This document shows, piece after piece, positions 33,864-42,217 of a DNA stretch of 64,000 nucleotides (positions are counted from its first letter, which is position 1; every line of letters begins with the position of its first letter). The stretch is from contig NZ_RHNX01000014.1 in assembly GCF_003946335.1 (NCBI RefSeq), positions 1 to 64,000 on the forward strand, read 5' to 3'. Source of the DNA: Levilactobacillus fujinensis (GTDB taxonomy: Bacteria > Bacillota > Bacilli > Lactobacillales > Lactobacillaceae). Position numbers and translations under genes: made by a program. The notes under the pieces were generated by a model. That model worked only from the letters and a program-made list of their open reading frames with translations. It searched no databases and was not told the DNA's origin.

Positions 33864-34643
33864 TTATTTTCTTGACTCCTGTTCAGCAGCCTGCCGTTCT
33901 TCCTCTTCAATACGAACATCAGCTAAGAGGTGCTTTTGCTGCTGCGTCAGTTTCTTGTGGTCGATCAGATCTGGTCGGCGTTGATACGTCCGCCGCAGTG
34001 CTTCTTTTTCACGCCACTCATCAATCTTGCCATGATTTCCACTGATCAAAACGTCTGGCACCTTCATGCCGCGGAATTCCGCTGGCCGTGTGTATTGTGG
34101 GTATTCTAGCAGACCAGATGAAAATGAGTCTCCCGGTGCTGATTCTGAATTTCCCAGTACCCCCGGCAGCAACCGGACCGTGGCATCGATCATGACCATT
34201 GAAGCTAATTCGCCACCTGTCAGGACAAAGTCACCTAAAGACACCTCATCGGTCACCAACGTCCGAATCCGCTCGTCATAGCCCTCGTAGTGGCCACACA
34301 GGAAGGTTAAATGTTCCTCATGAGCGAATTCTTCGGCCACGTGCTGGTCAAAGGTCACCCCGGCAGGATCGAGTAAAATCACACGGCCCTTGGGAAGACC
34401 CTCTGCAGCCGCCTGTTCCTCGGTCGCCTTTAAGGCATCAAAAATGGGTTGCGGCTGCAGGAGCATTCCCGCGCCGCCCCCAAACGGGTAATCATCGACG
34501 TTGCCGTGCTTATTAGTCGAATAATCCCGAAAGTTCGTCACAGGCATGGTCAGATGGCCATTTTCAATCGCCTTACCCACGATGGAATCGTGCATGGGAC
34601 CGGAAAACATATCGGGAAATAAACTTAACACATCGATACGCAT
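33864..34643 (-). CDS. trmD: tRNA (guanine37-N1)-methyltransferase
   Basis: 259-aa SPOUT-class methylase that makes m1G37 and prevents frameshifting. [13 protein letters not shown] start, the trefoil-knot segments [21 protein letters not shown] and [12 protein letters not shown], and the PQYTRP segment are all present. The start overlaps the rimM stop by one base (TAATG), indicating coupling. Confidence 0.98.
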   Translation of the reverse strand: MRIDVLSLFPDMFSGPMHDSIVGKAIENGHLTMPVTNFRDYSTNKHGNVDDYPFGGGAGMLLQPQPIFDALKATEEQAAAEGLPKGRVILLDPAGVTFDQHVAEEFAHEEHLTFLCGHYEGYDERIRTLVTDEVSLGDFVLTGGELASMVMIDATVRLLPGVLGNSESAPGDSFSSGLLEYPQYTRPAEFRGMKVPDVLISGNHGKIDEWREKEALRRTYQRRPDLIDHKKLTQQQKHLLADVRIEEEERQAAEQESRK

Positions 34644-35161
34644 TACTCGAGTCCCTCCATTAGTTCCACGGTGACTTGGCCGGCATCCAGGTCGACCTTC
34701 TTCACGACATCATCGATCTTAGGCAACAGCAAGTCATCCTTACCTGCCCGGTCAACGACCCAGACATCATTGGCGCCCGGGGACAAAATCTCTTTGATCT
34801 CACCCAGCTCTTCGCCAGCTTCAGTGACGACCTTTAAGCCAACGATTTGGTGATAGTAATATTCACCGGGTTGTAAGTCCCCGGTCTCTAGTTCGTTGTC
34901 GGTCACTTTTAAGGTACTCTGTTTGTAGACTTCAACGTCATTAATTGATGGTTTTCCTTCAAAACCTAACAGATAAAAGTTTTTATGTTTCCGCATCGTC
35001 ATAATGGTTAATGCCACGGGTTTTGCCTGTCCCTGTTGAAAAGCATAAACCGTTGACCCTACCGCAAAGCGACTTTCAGGAAAGTCTGTCGTTGCGATTA
35101 CGCGGACCTCGCCTTTGATACCATGTGTATTTACGATAGTTCCTACCGTATAATAGGCCAT
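34643..35161 (-). CDS. rimM: 16S rRNA processing protein RimM
   Basis: 172 aa. N-terminal domain [18 protein letters not shown] and C-terminal PRC-barrel ([25 protein letters not shown]). Assists maturation of the 30S head with S19. First gene of the rimM-trmD-rplS unit, separated from khpA by a terminator. Confidence 0.97.
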   Translation of the reverse strand: MAYYTVGTIVNTHGIKGEVRVIATTDFPESRFAVGSTVYAFQQGQAKPVALTIMTMRKHKNFYLLGFEGKPSINDVEVYKQSTLKVTDNELETGDLQPGEYYYHQIVGLKVVTEAGEELGEIKEILSPGANDVWVVDRAGKDDLLLPKIDDVVKKVDLDAGQVTVELMEGLE

Positions 35162-35243
35162 ATTGTTTGCCTCCTTGTAAGTTAGTTGGTTATTTCAACT
35201 CATGATTACTGATCCAAATGGACGTTAAATTTATTTTGGGGAA

Positions 35244-35280
35244 CAAAAAAACTCGAGGAAACGTTGCCGCCTCACTCGAG
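35244..35280 (-). terminator. terminator overlapping the end of khpA
   Basis: CTCGAGTGAGG and CCTCGAG form the stem, followed by T7 on the minus strand. The upper arm includes the khpA stop codon. Confidence 0.8.
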
Positions 35281-35532
35281 AGTCTTTGTTGGGCGGTCAT
35301 CGATGATGAGACGCACCCGCTTATTACCTTGAACGCGAACACTATAGACAATCGTTCGGATTGCCTGCGCCACGCGACCTTGTTTGCCGATGACCCGGCC
35401 GACATCGTCCGGATGAACGGCTAACCGATATTCGTAAAAGCGCTCCGTTTCCACTGGTGTCACCACTAGAGATTCCGGATGTTCGACGAGTGGGCTAACA
35501 ATTGCTAGAATTAATGCCTTAAAATCGGTCAT
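35272..35532 (-). CDS. khpA: KH-domain RNA-binding protein KhpA (YlqC)
   Basis: 86-aa single KH domain protein with the GRVIGKQGRVAQAIR loop (GxxG motif as GKQG). KhpA partners with KhpB in RNA binding and cell-size control in related cocci. It sits between rpsP and rimM as in most Bacillota, 9 bp after rpsP. Confidence 0.93.
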   Translation of the reverse strand: MTDFKALILAIVSPLVEHPESLVVTPVETERFYEYRLAVHPDDVGRVIGKQGRVAQAIRTIVYSVRVQGNKRVRLIIDDRPTKTLE

Positions 35533-35541
35533 GGCTAATCA

Positions 35542-35817
35542 CTACTTTTTAGTGTATTTAGCTTCATGGTATTGCTTCATGATACCAGCGTTGGAGAGTA
35601 AAGTCTTAACCGTATCTGAAGGTTGAGCACCATTGTTCAACCAGTTCATGATAGATTCTTCCTTCAACGTGATTGAAGCTGGTTGGGTAACTGGATTGTA
35701 CGTTCCAACTTGTTCGATGAAACGACCATCACGAGGACTCCGTGAGTCGGCAACCACAATCCGGTAGAATGGGCGCTTCTTAGAACCCATTCGCTTTAAA
35801 CGAATCTTAACTGACAT
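35542..35817 (-). CDS. rpsP: 30S ribosomal protein S16
   Basis: 91 aa with [21 protein letters not shown] and [29 protein letters not shown] lies before the ATG. In relatives ffh is directly upstream; here 6.4 kb intervene. Confidence 0.98.
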   Translation of the reverse strand: MSVKIRLKRMGSKKRPFYRIVVADSRSPRDGRFIEQVGTYNPVTQPASITLKEESIMNWLNNGAQPSDTVKTLLSNAGIMKQYHEAKYTKK

Positions 35818-35904
35818 GTAGACACCTCCTGTATTTCTTTCAACGTGTAATAATATACCAGTTTCTGGATATGATGTAAAGGGTTTTTTCTTTACACCCT
35901 CAAA

Positions 35905-36195
35905 TTAATCAAAATCTTTGCGTAACCAGACCAGATCATCGACCGTTAACGATTCTCGATTCGCCACGATCCACTGCTGAACAGTAGCGTAATCAGTAAA
36001 GTTTGGTCCCTGCTTGACCCCGACGGCTTGTAAGTCACGAGCAAATCTCAGATCAGCAATCGTCATTGGCGCTTGAAACAGCGGGTTTTCTTCGGCACGC
36101 GCCGCCCATTCACCATTTAAAATCGCACGTGCATTGCGATACGCCGCCGTTTGTTGTAAGACATCGCGTAATTCTGTTGCCGTTAACTCACTCAT
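35905..36195 (-). CDS. small protein of unknown function, third gene of the AAA+/VWA operon
   Basis: 96-aa soluble, acidic, mainly helical protein, MSELTATELRDVLQQTAAYRN at the start and VWLRKDFD at the end. AAGGAGG directly upstream fixes ATG 36195, which overlaps the stop of the VWA gene by 4 nt (ATGA). Tight coupling suggests that it works with the VWA/ATPase pair. No domain recognised. Confidence 0.65.
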   Translation of the reverse strand: MSELTATELRDVLQQTAAYRNARAILNGEWAARAEENPLFQAPMTIADLRFARDLQAVGVKQGPNFTDYATVQQWIVANRESLTVDDLVWLRKDFD

Positions 36196-37508
36196 GATTG
36201 CCTCCTTAGCAACTGCCACTGCGGATCGGTCATCAAACTCACCACGGTACCTGGTGCGCGTTTGACCGAAAATTGGTCAGTCGGACTCGTTAGGAGCCAC
36301 AGAACCGTCACTGGTAGCGTTGATTGCACCTGTTTCTCACCATAGCCGTCCGTCAAAATGATGACCAACTGATTCGTCCCCCCAGCAAGCAAGTGGGGTA
36401 AGACATCGAACACGGCTTGAAATCGTGTTCCCCCACCGCCAGTTCGTTGAAGTGTCTGTGGCCGCCGCTCCAGTGCGAAAGCACGTGTTGGGTCAACGAC
36501 CGTATCAAACGGGTAAACGGTCACCTGCGCCGGATAAATGGCCAATAACGTTGCCATTTGCCCCAGGAGGTAGCTGATTTCTTGATTCCCCATCGAACCA
36601 GACTCATCCACAAAGACTGCTATTTTTCGCCAAGTCTGTACGATTTCTCCCGGCAAGTCCATACGAACCGGTTGCCGGCGGTTAAACCGCCCGTATGCTG
36701 GCTGACGACCTGCTGGCACCTGACCCAAACCGCGTTTTAATAGTGCTCGCCAATCCAATGGCTGGTCAACCACCAGGGGCATGAGTGCTGCTTGAATGCT
36801 ACCCGGCAAGGTTCCGCGCTGCTTGGCAGAAATTGCCTCATTTGCTGTCGTGAAAAGCTGTGCTCGCCACTGCTCGCGTGCCTCGGCAGTTTCAGCGGTT
36901 GCTTCCTGCCAACCGCTGTGACCGTCGTATTGTGGCGCTGCTGGTAATGACTGGGGACCACCTACTGCTAGTTGGCGGTTAGTGCTCTCTTTTTGTGCTT
37001 GCCAATGACGGAGTTGTTTTAGATAGACCGCAGAATCCTGTTGTGGTAGAACTGGTTCTTCTAATATTTGCCCTAATTTCTGACTAGTAATTGTATCGGC
37101 CGGCAAATCGGTCAGGTAGTCATTGACCGCCGCGTCGGTGGCCCACCGAACTAACCCGGCCTGTGCTGGCGTTTGAACGGCCGTCGCGTAACGTTGTGGG
37201 TGCCGCCAAAGCAAGTGTAACACCGTATGTCGCAGCATCGCTAACCACTGTGTACCGGTCCAAGTCGTTCGCTGTAAGGCACTCGAATTCAGTTGAAGTT
37301 GCCAATCCCGGGCCGTTGAAACGAGACTTAGTGGCGCTGTCAAGTCTTCCCGAAATGTGAGAGTCAACTGACTCAACACGTGCCCGTAAAATGGGTCTTG
37401 TTGCAACAAATACAACACGGCATCACGGTACGCGACCTGTGTCAATCGATTGCGGTCGCTTGCCGGAGCTTGGCGTAACCGTTGTAGATCCTGTGTTAAA
37501 CTCACCAT
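36192..37508 (-). CDS. VWA-like domain protein with degenerate metallopeptidase region
   Basis: 438 aa. The C-terminal ~150 residues form a von Willebrand A-like domain with a MIDAS DxSxS sequence (VFVDESGSMG), a TYPFD-like VTVYPFDTVV strand and a GGGGTRF loop, as in DUF2201 proteins. The N-terminal half resembles the putative metallopeptidase domain that accompanies DUF2201. Its expected HExxH reads HTVLH, so the catalytic Glu is missing. Starts 3 nt after the AAA+ gene. VWA proteins of this type act with MoxR-type ATPases. Confidence 0.75.
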   Translation of the reverse strand: MVSLTQDLQRLRQAPASDRNRLTQVAYRDAVLYLLQQDPFYGHVLSQLTLTFREDLTAPLSLVSTARDWQLQLNSSALQRTTWTGTQWLAMLRHTVLHLLWRHPQRYATAVQTPAQAGLVRWATDAAVNDYLTDLPADTITSQKLGQILEEPVLPQQDSAVYLKQLRHWQAQKESTNRQLAVGGPQSLPAAPQYDGHSGWQEATAETAEAREQWRAQLFTTANEAISAKQRGTLPGSIQAALMPLVVDQPLDWRALLKRGLGQVPAGRQPAYGRFNRRQPVRMDLPGEIVQTWRKIAVFVDESGSMGNQEISYLLGQMATLLAIYPAQVTVYPFDTVVDPTRAFALERRPQTLQRTGGGGTRFQAVFDVLPHLLAGGTNQLVIILTDGYGEKQVQSTLPVTVLWLLTSPTDQFSVKRAPGTVVSLMTDPQWQLLRRQS

Positions 37509-37511
37509 CGC

Positions 37512-38690
37512 CTACACCTCGACTTCACTACTCCGCAAACCAATCGCCGTAAGCGACCGGTAAAGTCGTCGAACGCCGGGTTGTTGGTCCTTGACTGCTG
37601 CTAAATTTTCCAAGAGATGGTTCTGTCCGGCCATCTTCTGGGCAATGGCAAACTGGCCATCTGGCGCACAATTCGTGAGTAACTCGTCAAAACGCTGTGC
37701 ATGGCTACCAACCGTTAACGGCCACTCTTGTCCCGCGTCTAGGCAGTTCAGGAGAATCCGTTGTTGTTGTGCGGGAGCCAACTGTTGAAAGACCGTGGTT
37801 GCATCTTCAATGCCAAAGACCTGATTCACCGTTAATCCCGGACGTTGTGCCACCAAGAAACCAGCAAAGGTCGTCCCTACTGTCATCCCCAAATTTCCTT
37901 GCATAATGGCCGTAACAACCGCCGTTTGACTAAAGAGGTGTTGCTTATCGAGTTCACGAATGGCACGTGAGACCCGCTCCCAGGCCCGTGGTGTCGGCTG
38001 GAGATCATCATCCGTCGCATTGGTCGTCCCTATGACGTGGAGGTCCGCGGGATTATCCGTCAGATACTGAGTCACCAGCGGATCAATCCTTGCCACATCG
38101 TTAACACGACTCGTAGCCCATTGTAACCAGGTCCCTGTGTCGGCCTGCAAAATCAGCCGGGTCGTTCGATCGGCAATAGCCGCATCCCCGGGGGTCACAC
38201 CGTAGTGACTTTGCTCAAACCCGGCCATGGTAGCATCCGGATTCTCAGCTAAAATCAAATGGACCTGTTTGGGCAACATCAACGTGTTTATCTGCCGCTG
38301 CAAAACCAGATTCATCAGCTCGCTTTGAACGGCCTGTGTGCCCCGATTAAACTCATCTAAAAACCAGATGATCTCCTGTTCGGGGTACGCCTCGGCGTAA
38401 CGAATCATGGCAACCAGGGTGTGCGAATACCCAAACTGAACGTCGGCTAAGGACCCGTACTGCTTCGTTTGAACAAAAGAATCGCTGGTCAGCGGTGGCA
38501 CTGGAATCACCAGATCACCCTTTTCCACCAGACTCACCACGGTCGTGAAAAGCTTGGCGTGTCGCTGTTGTGCAAGATCCGCCACCAAGGCCGACTTGCC
38601 GATTCCGGCTTCACCCACGATGGTCGGCACGGCACCGCTCGCCAAGACCACCTGGGTCGCTTGCAAACACGCCTGATACGTTAATGCCAC
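37512..38690 (-). CDS. MoxR-type AAA+ ATPase
   Basis: 392 aa from GTG 38690. Walker A GEAGIGKS is at residues 26-33 and Walker B IIWFLDEFNRG follows, with a sensor segment IGTTNATDDD. MoxR/RavA-like chaperone ATPases remodel partner complexes with VWA proteins, and a VWA gene follows immediately. GTG 38690 is preferred because GAAGGA lies at a proper distance; an upstream ATG frame at 38750 lacks a ribosome site. Client unknown. Confidence 0.75.
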   Translation of the reverse strand: MALTYQACLQATQVVLASGAVPTIVGEAGIGKSALVADLAQQRHAKLFTTVVSLVEKGDLVIPVPPLTSDSFVQTKQYGSLADVQFGYSHTLVAMIRYAEAYPEQEIIWFLDEFNRGTQAVQSELMNLVLQRQINTLMLPKQVHLILAENPDATMAGFEQSHYGVTPGDAAIADRTTRLILQADTGTWLQWATSRVNDVARIDPLVTQYLTDNPADLHVIGTTNATDDDLQPTPRAWERVSRAIRELDKQHLFSQTAVVTAIMQGNLGMTVGTTFAGFLVAQRPGLTVNQVFGIEDATTVFQQLAPAQQQRILLNCLDAGQEWPLTVGSHAQRFDELLTNCAPDGQFAIAQKMAGQNHLLENLAAVKDQQPGVRRLYRSLTAIGLRSSEVEV

Positions 38691-38756
38691 GTCTGTCACG
38701 TCCTTCCGAATTTTGTCTAAAATTAGTTTAACATATATCGGGCCGTGCAAGTCTTC

Positions 38757-39049
38757 TGTTCGTTATAAATGACCTTCTGCAACTAGCAGGAACCCCACTT
38801 ACCGCGAAACATACTTCACCAGACTTCTCACTCCGACCTCTTCTGACTCCAATCGACTGTTCCGTAGAACACGTTAAACGGGCAGCACGTTATGAACGTC
38901 AAGCCCTGCTTTTATGCCCGTCATGCAAAGCTACCACAACCCACTTTGCATACAAAAAATTATGGCAATCCGACGGAATCCTTTACAAAACGAAAAAAGT
39001 CCACGCCGTAATCGCCAATAATGACGTTCACAAGGTGGACTCTTAACTA
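38757..39049 (+). other. uncertain start-less reading frame in the 38691-39094 gap
   Basis: An open plus-strand frame with no plausible start codon reads EHVKRAARYERQALLLCPSC, then KATTTHFAYKKLWQSDG and ILYKTKKVHAVIANN to a TAA. The CPSC pair looks like half a zinc ribbon. It may be a gene remnant or chance; the P-type ATPase terminator overlaps its end. Confidence 0.25.
38993..39041 (-). terminator. terminator after the P-type ATPase gene
   Basis: AGTCCAC (minus strand, 39035-39041) pairs with GTGGACT (38999-39005), followed by T6. Confidence 0.75.
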
Positions 39050-39094
39050 CTTGACCAGTGTATGTTAACTAACCAAACAATTATTTGTTTAAAA

Positions 39095-41743
39095 TTACTT
39101 CATCAATCGTCGCTGGAAGAACTTCACGATTTCGACAATCACAATCATCATGAATGAAGCGACCAAGACGATTCCCCATTGGAACGCATCCAGGTGGGCA
39201 ACGTGGAACATGCTGTTCAAGCCGGGCACCAGAATCGTCATTGCCAGTAAAGCAAAGGCAATCAAAATCGCCCAGTTGAAGAATTTATTTTTAAATAGAC
39301 CGACCGTGAAGATCGAGCCGTGAATCGACTTGGAGTTAAAGGCGTGGAACAGTTGAATCAACCCTAAGGTGGCAAAGGCCATGGTCAAGGCATCGGCATG
39401 GATCAAGTTAGTCGCTGCATGAACCGGGTACGTCAACGCCAGCCAGTAAACGAACAGGGTGATTCCCCCCTCAAGCAGTCCTTGGTAGATAATCCCACCG
39501 AGGACCCCACCGGAGAAGAAGTTCGACTTGCGGCCTCGTGGCGGCTGTTTCATGATGTTACGTTCCATCGGTTCGACCCCTAAGGCAATTGCTGGTAATG
39601 TATCCGTCACCAGGTTGATCCATAGAATGTGAACCGGTGCTAAGATCTGCCACCCTAACATGGTCATCATGAACAACGTCAGGACTTCCCCTAGGTTTGC
39701 GGACAGCAGATACTGAATAGCCTTTTGAATGTTGGCAAAGACCTTCCGTCCCTCTTCAACGGCCACCACAATGGTCGAGAAGTTGTCATCAGCCAGAACC
39801 ATATCGCTGGCACCCTTGGAAACTTCGGTCCCCGTAATGCCCATCCCAATACCAATATCGGCGGCCTTCAAGGCGGGGGCATCATTGACGCCATCTCCGG
39901 TCATGGCAACGACCTTGCCACGCTTTTGCCAAGCGTTCACGATACGCACCTTATGCTCCGGTGCGACCCGTGCATAGACCGAGTAGTCTCCAACCTTTTT
40001 GGAAAATACAGCGTCGTCCATTTCATCCAGTTCGGCACCGGTAATTACGGCAGCCGTATCGCCTTTTTCGATAATACCTAACCGTGCAGCAATCGCAGCT
40101 GCGGTATCACGATGATCACCGGTGATCATCATGGGACGAATTCCAGCAGACTTGGCGTCAGCCACAGCCTGTTCAACTTCTGGCCGCTCAGGGTCAATCA
40201 TGCCAACCATCCCAGCTAAAATCAAGTCGTTTTCTACGGCTTCGCTAGTCATATTGGTTGGTACTTGGTCGACAATCCGATAGGCAAAGGCCAGTACTCG
40301 TAAGGCCTGCGTTGCTAAGTCGTGATTGGTCGTCAAAATGGCTTGATGGTCACTATCGGTCAACGGTACGACCGCGTCCGTCTTGGCTAAACGGGTCACC
40401 CGTTTGAGCAATTCGTCAGGCGCACCCTTGACAGCAATCAAGAAGCGACCATCTGTCAACGGATGGACAGTCGACATTAATTTTCGTTCAGAATCGAATG
40501 GAATTTCTGCGACCCGTGGCATCTCCTGTAAGACTTGGTCAACCGGATAATCGCGGTCCAACTGATACTGGACCAACGCCGTTTCCGTGGGATCCCCGGC
40601 GAGTCCATCGGCCGTGATTTTTGTGTCGTTACTTAAAATCATGACCTGTGCCAAGCGATTGTCCCGGGAAAAATCCAAAGTATGGGCGTCGGCTAATTTG
40701 AGATTCTCGTAAACCTTTTCGACCGTCATCTTATTTTGCGTCAACGTTCCGGTTTTATCCGAGGCGATGATGTCGGTGCTCCCCAACGTTTCAACGGCAG
40801 GGAGTTTTCGCACAATGGCGTGGCGCTTGGCCATTCGTTGTGTTCCCAACGCCAAGGTAATCGTCACGATGGCGGGCAGGCCCTCAGGAATTGCGGCAAC
40901 GGCTAACGAAATCGCCGTCAATAACATGTCGATCAGGCTCTCGGCCTGACGCCACATTCCCATGGCAAAGACGATAGCGGCAATCACCAAAATCAAAATG
41001 GTCAGTGACTTCCCTAATTGCGTCAAATTGGCTTGTAGTGGCGTCGTGGTCTCATCGGCGGCTTCAATCATGCCAGCAATTCGGCCCACTTCCGTCTGCA
41101 TGCCAGTCGCCACAACGACCCCGGTCGCCCGACCGTATGTGACGTTACTGTTCATAAACGCCATGTTGTGCCGATCACCAATAGCCAACTCGTTTTCAGT
41201 CAGGATGGCATCTGCCTTTTCCACTGGCACGGATTCCCCAGTCAACGCTGATTCCTCGACCTTCAAAGAGGCCACGTCAAGTAAACGCAGGTCGGCGGGA
41301 ATAATGTCCCCGGCTTCCAATAGAACGATATCCCCAACGACGAGTTCGTCACTCTTCACACTCATAACCTGACCATCGCGTCGAATCGTCGCGTTAGGTG
41401 CCGACATTTCCTTTAGCGCGTTGATGGCTTCTTCGGCCTTGGCCTCCTGGAAAACCCCGAAGATGGCGTTTAACACGACCACCAGCAAAATAATCACAGC
41501 GTCGACCACTTCACCGGTCAGTCCAGCAATTAACGCCGCTACCATCAACACAATAATCATAAAGTCCTTGAATTGTGCTAAAAACTTCTGGAGGAGCGAC
41601 GTCGTCTTCTGCTGATTCAATACGTTTCGCCCATTCTTTTCGAGCCGTTCTTGTGCAACTTGTGAGCTTAAGCCTTGGTCGTTAGTCTGTAAATTTTGAT
41701 ACAGCTGCGCGACCGTTTCTTGATAAAATGGTACTTTGGCCAT
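39095..41743 (-). CDS. cation-translocating P-type ATPase, PMCA/PacL type, probable Mn2+ (or Ca2+) exporter
   Basis: 882-aa P2-type pump. Phosphorylation motif DKTGTLTQNKMT, actuator TGES, P-domain MITGDHRDTA and MTGDGVNDAPALKAADIGI, and about ten transmembrane segments including the ion-site helix AAIPEGLPAIV and the late WINLVTDTLPAIALG. By homology alone it would be named a calcium ATPase. The leader carries a probable yybP-ykoY manganese riboswitch, and related pumps in lactococci and streptococci (YoaB, MgtA) export Mn2+ and are switched on by it. Mn2+ efflux is therefore the favoured role. Confidence 0.9.
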   Translation of the reverse strand: MAKVPFYQETVAQLYQNLQTNDQGLSSQVAQERLEKNGRNVLNQQKTTSLLQKFLAQFKDFMIIVLMVAALIAGLTGEVVDAVIILLVVVLNAIFGVFQEAKAEEAINALKEMSAPNATIRRDGQVMSVKSDELVVGDIVLLEAGDIIPADLRLLDVASLKVEESALTGESVPVEKADAILTENELAIGDRHNMAFMNSNVTYGRATGVVVATGMQTEVGRIAGMIEAADETTTPLQANLTQLGKSLTILILVIAAIVFAMGMWRQAESLIDMLLTAISLAVAAIPEGLPAIVTITLALGTQRMAKRHAIVRKLPAVETLGSTDIIASDKTGTLTQNKMTVEKVYENLKLADAHTLDFSRDNRLAQVMILSNDTKITADGLAGDPTETALVQYQLDRDYPVDQVLQEMPRVAEIPFDSERKLMSTVHPLTDGRFLIAVKGAPDELLKRVTRLAKTDAVVPLTDSDHQAILTTNHDLATQALRVLAFAYRIVDQVPTNMTSEAVENDLILAGMVGMIDPERPEVEQAVADAKSAGIRPMMITGDHRDTAAAIAARLGIIEKGDTAAVITGAELDEMDDAVFSKKVGDYSVYARVAPEHKVRIVNAWQKRGKVVAMTGDGVNDAPALKAADIGIGMGITGTEVSKGASDMVLADDNFSTIVVAVEEGRKVFANIQKAIQYLLSANLGEVLTLFMMTMLGWQILAPVHILWINLVTDTLPAIALGVEPMERNIMKQPPRGRKSNFFSGGVLGGIIYQGLLEGGITLFVYWLALTYPVHAATNLIHADALTMAFATLGLIQLFHAFNSKSIHGSIFTVGLFKNKFFNWAILIAFALLAMTILVPGLNSMFHVAHLDAFQWGIVLVASFMMIVIVEIVKFFQRRLMK

Positions 41744-41796
41744 TTGCCATTCCTCCTGAGGTGTGCTGTAAGCTCATCTTCTTCTAACCGGGGCTA

Positions 41797-41940
41797 AAAG
41801 AAAATGAGACCTACGCATGCACACAAAAAATTTTGTGGACACACATAAGTCTCACTATTTAAGGTAATACCGGATTGGCTTCTTGCTGACGATATTACCG
41901 CAGATTAATCTGCTAGTTACTCCCTTATGGTTGGTTCTTT
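41797..41940 (-). promoter_or_regulatory. yybP-ykoY manganese riboswitch with terminator
   Basis: On the minus strand: AAGGGAGTAACTAG opens the aptamer (about 41912-41926). It is followed by a paired element, ATCGTCAGCAAG, then AAGCCAATCCGG and a closing GGTAATA/TATTACC stem, all in the order of the family consensus. It ends in a long terminator (41802-41854), TGAGAC...GTCTCA, with T4 after. Mn2+ binding normally prevents termination, so the pump would be made when Mn2+ is high. Consensus recognised by eye, not by a covariance search. Confidence 0.8.
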
Positions 41941-41947
41941 AATTCGT

Positions 41948-41975
41948 AGTATACCGGAGATTTTCACCTGCGTCT
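41948..41975 (-). promoter_or_regulatory. promoter of the riboswitch/P-type ATPase unit
   Basis: TATACT (41948-41953) with TAGACG 17 nt upstream on the minus strand; transcription would start at about 41941, right at the aptamer. From here to 42217 I see no gene. Confidence 0.6.
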
Positions 41976-42217
41976 ACCCAAAAGGTATAAAAAGATTCAC
42001 GGTGTTATTCAACATGGTTCAAAGAAGGATTGTGTGGCATGCCCATCTGCGGCTATCAGGGATTCCACCAACTCTGATTGTATCTTTTCCATACCGCAGA
42101 CCCAAAATTATCAGTTGTAAATGAAAGTTTCCGGCCATTTTTCTATTCATATCCGGTCAAAACAAAAACAGGTCCAGAGATGACAATTCTGCCATTTCCA
42201 AACCCGTTCACTAAAGC

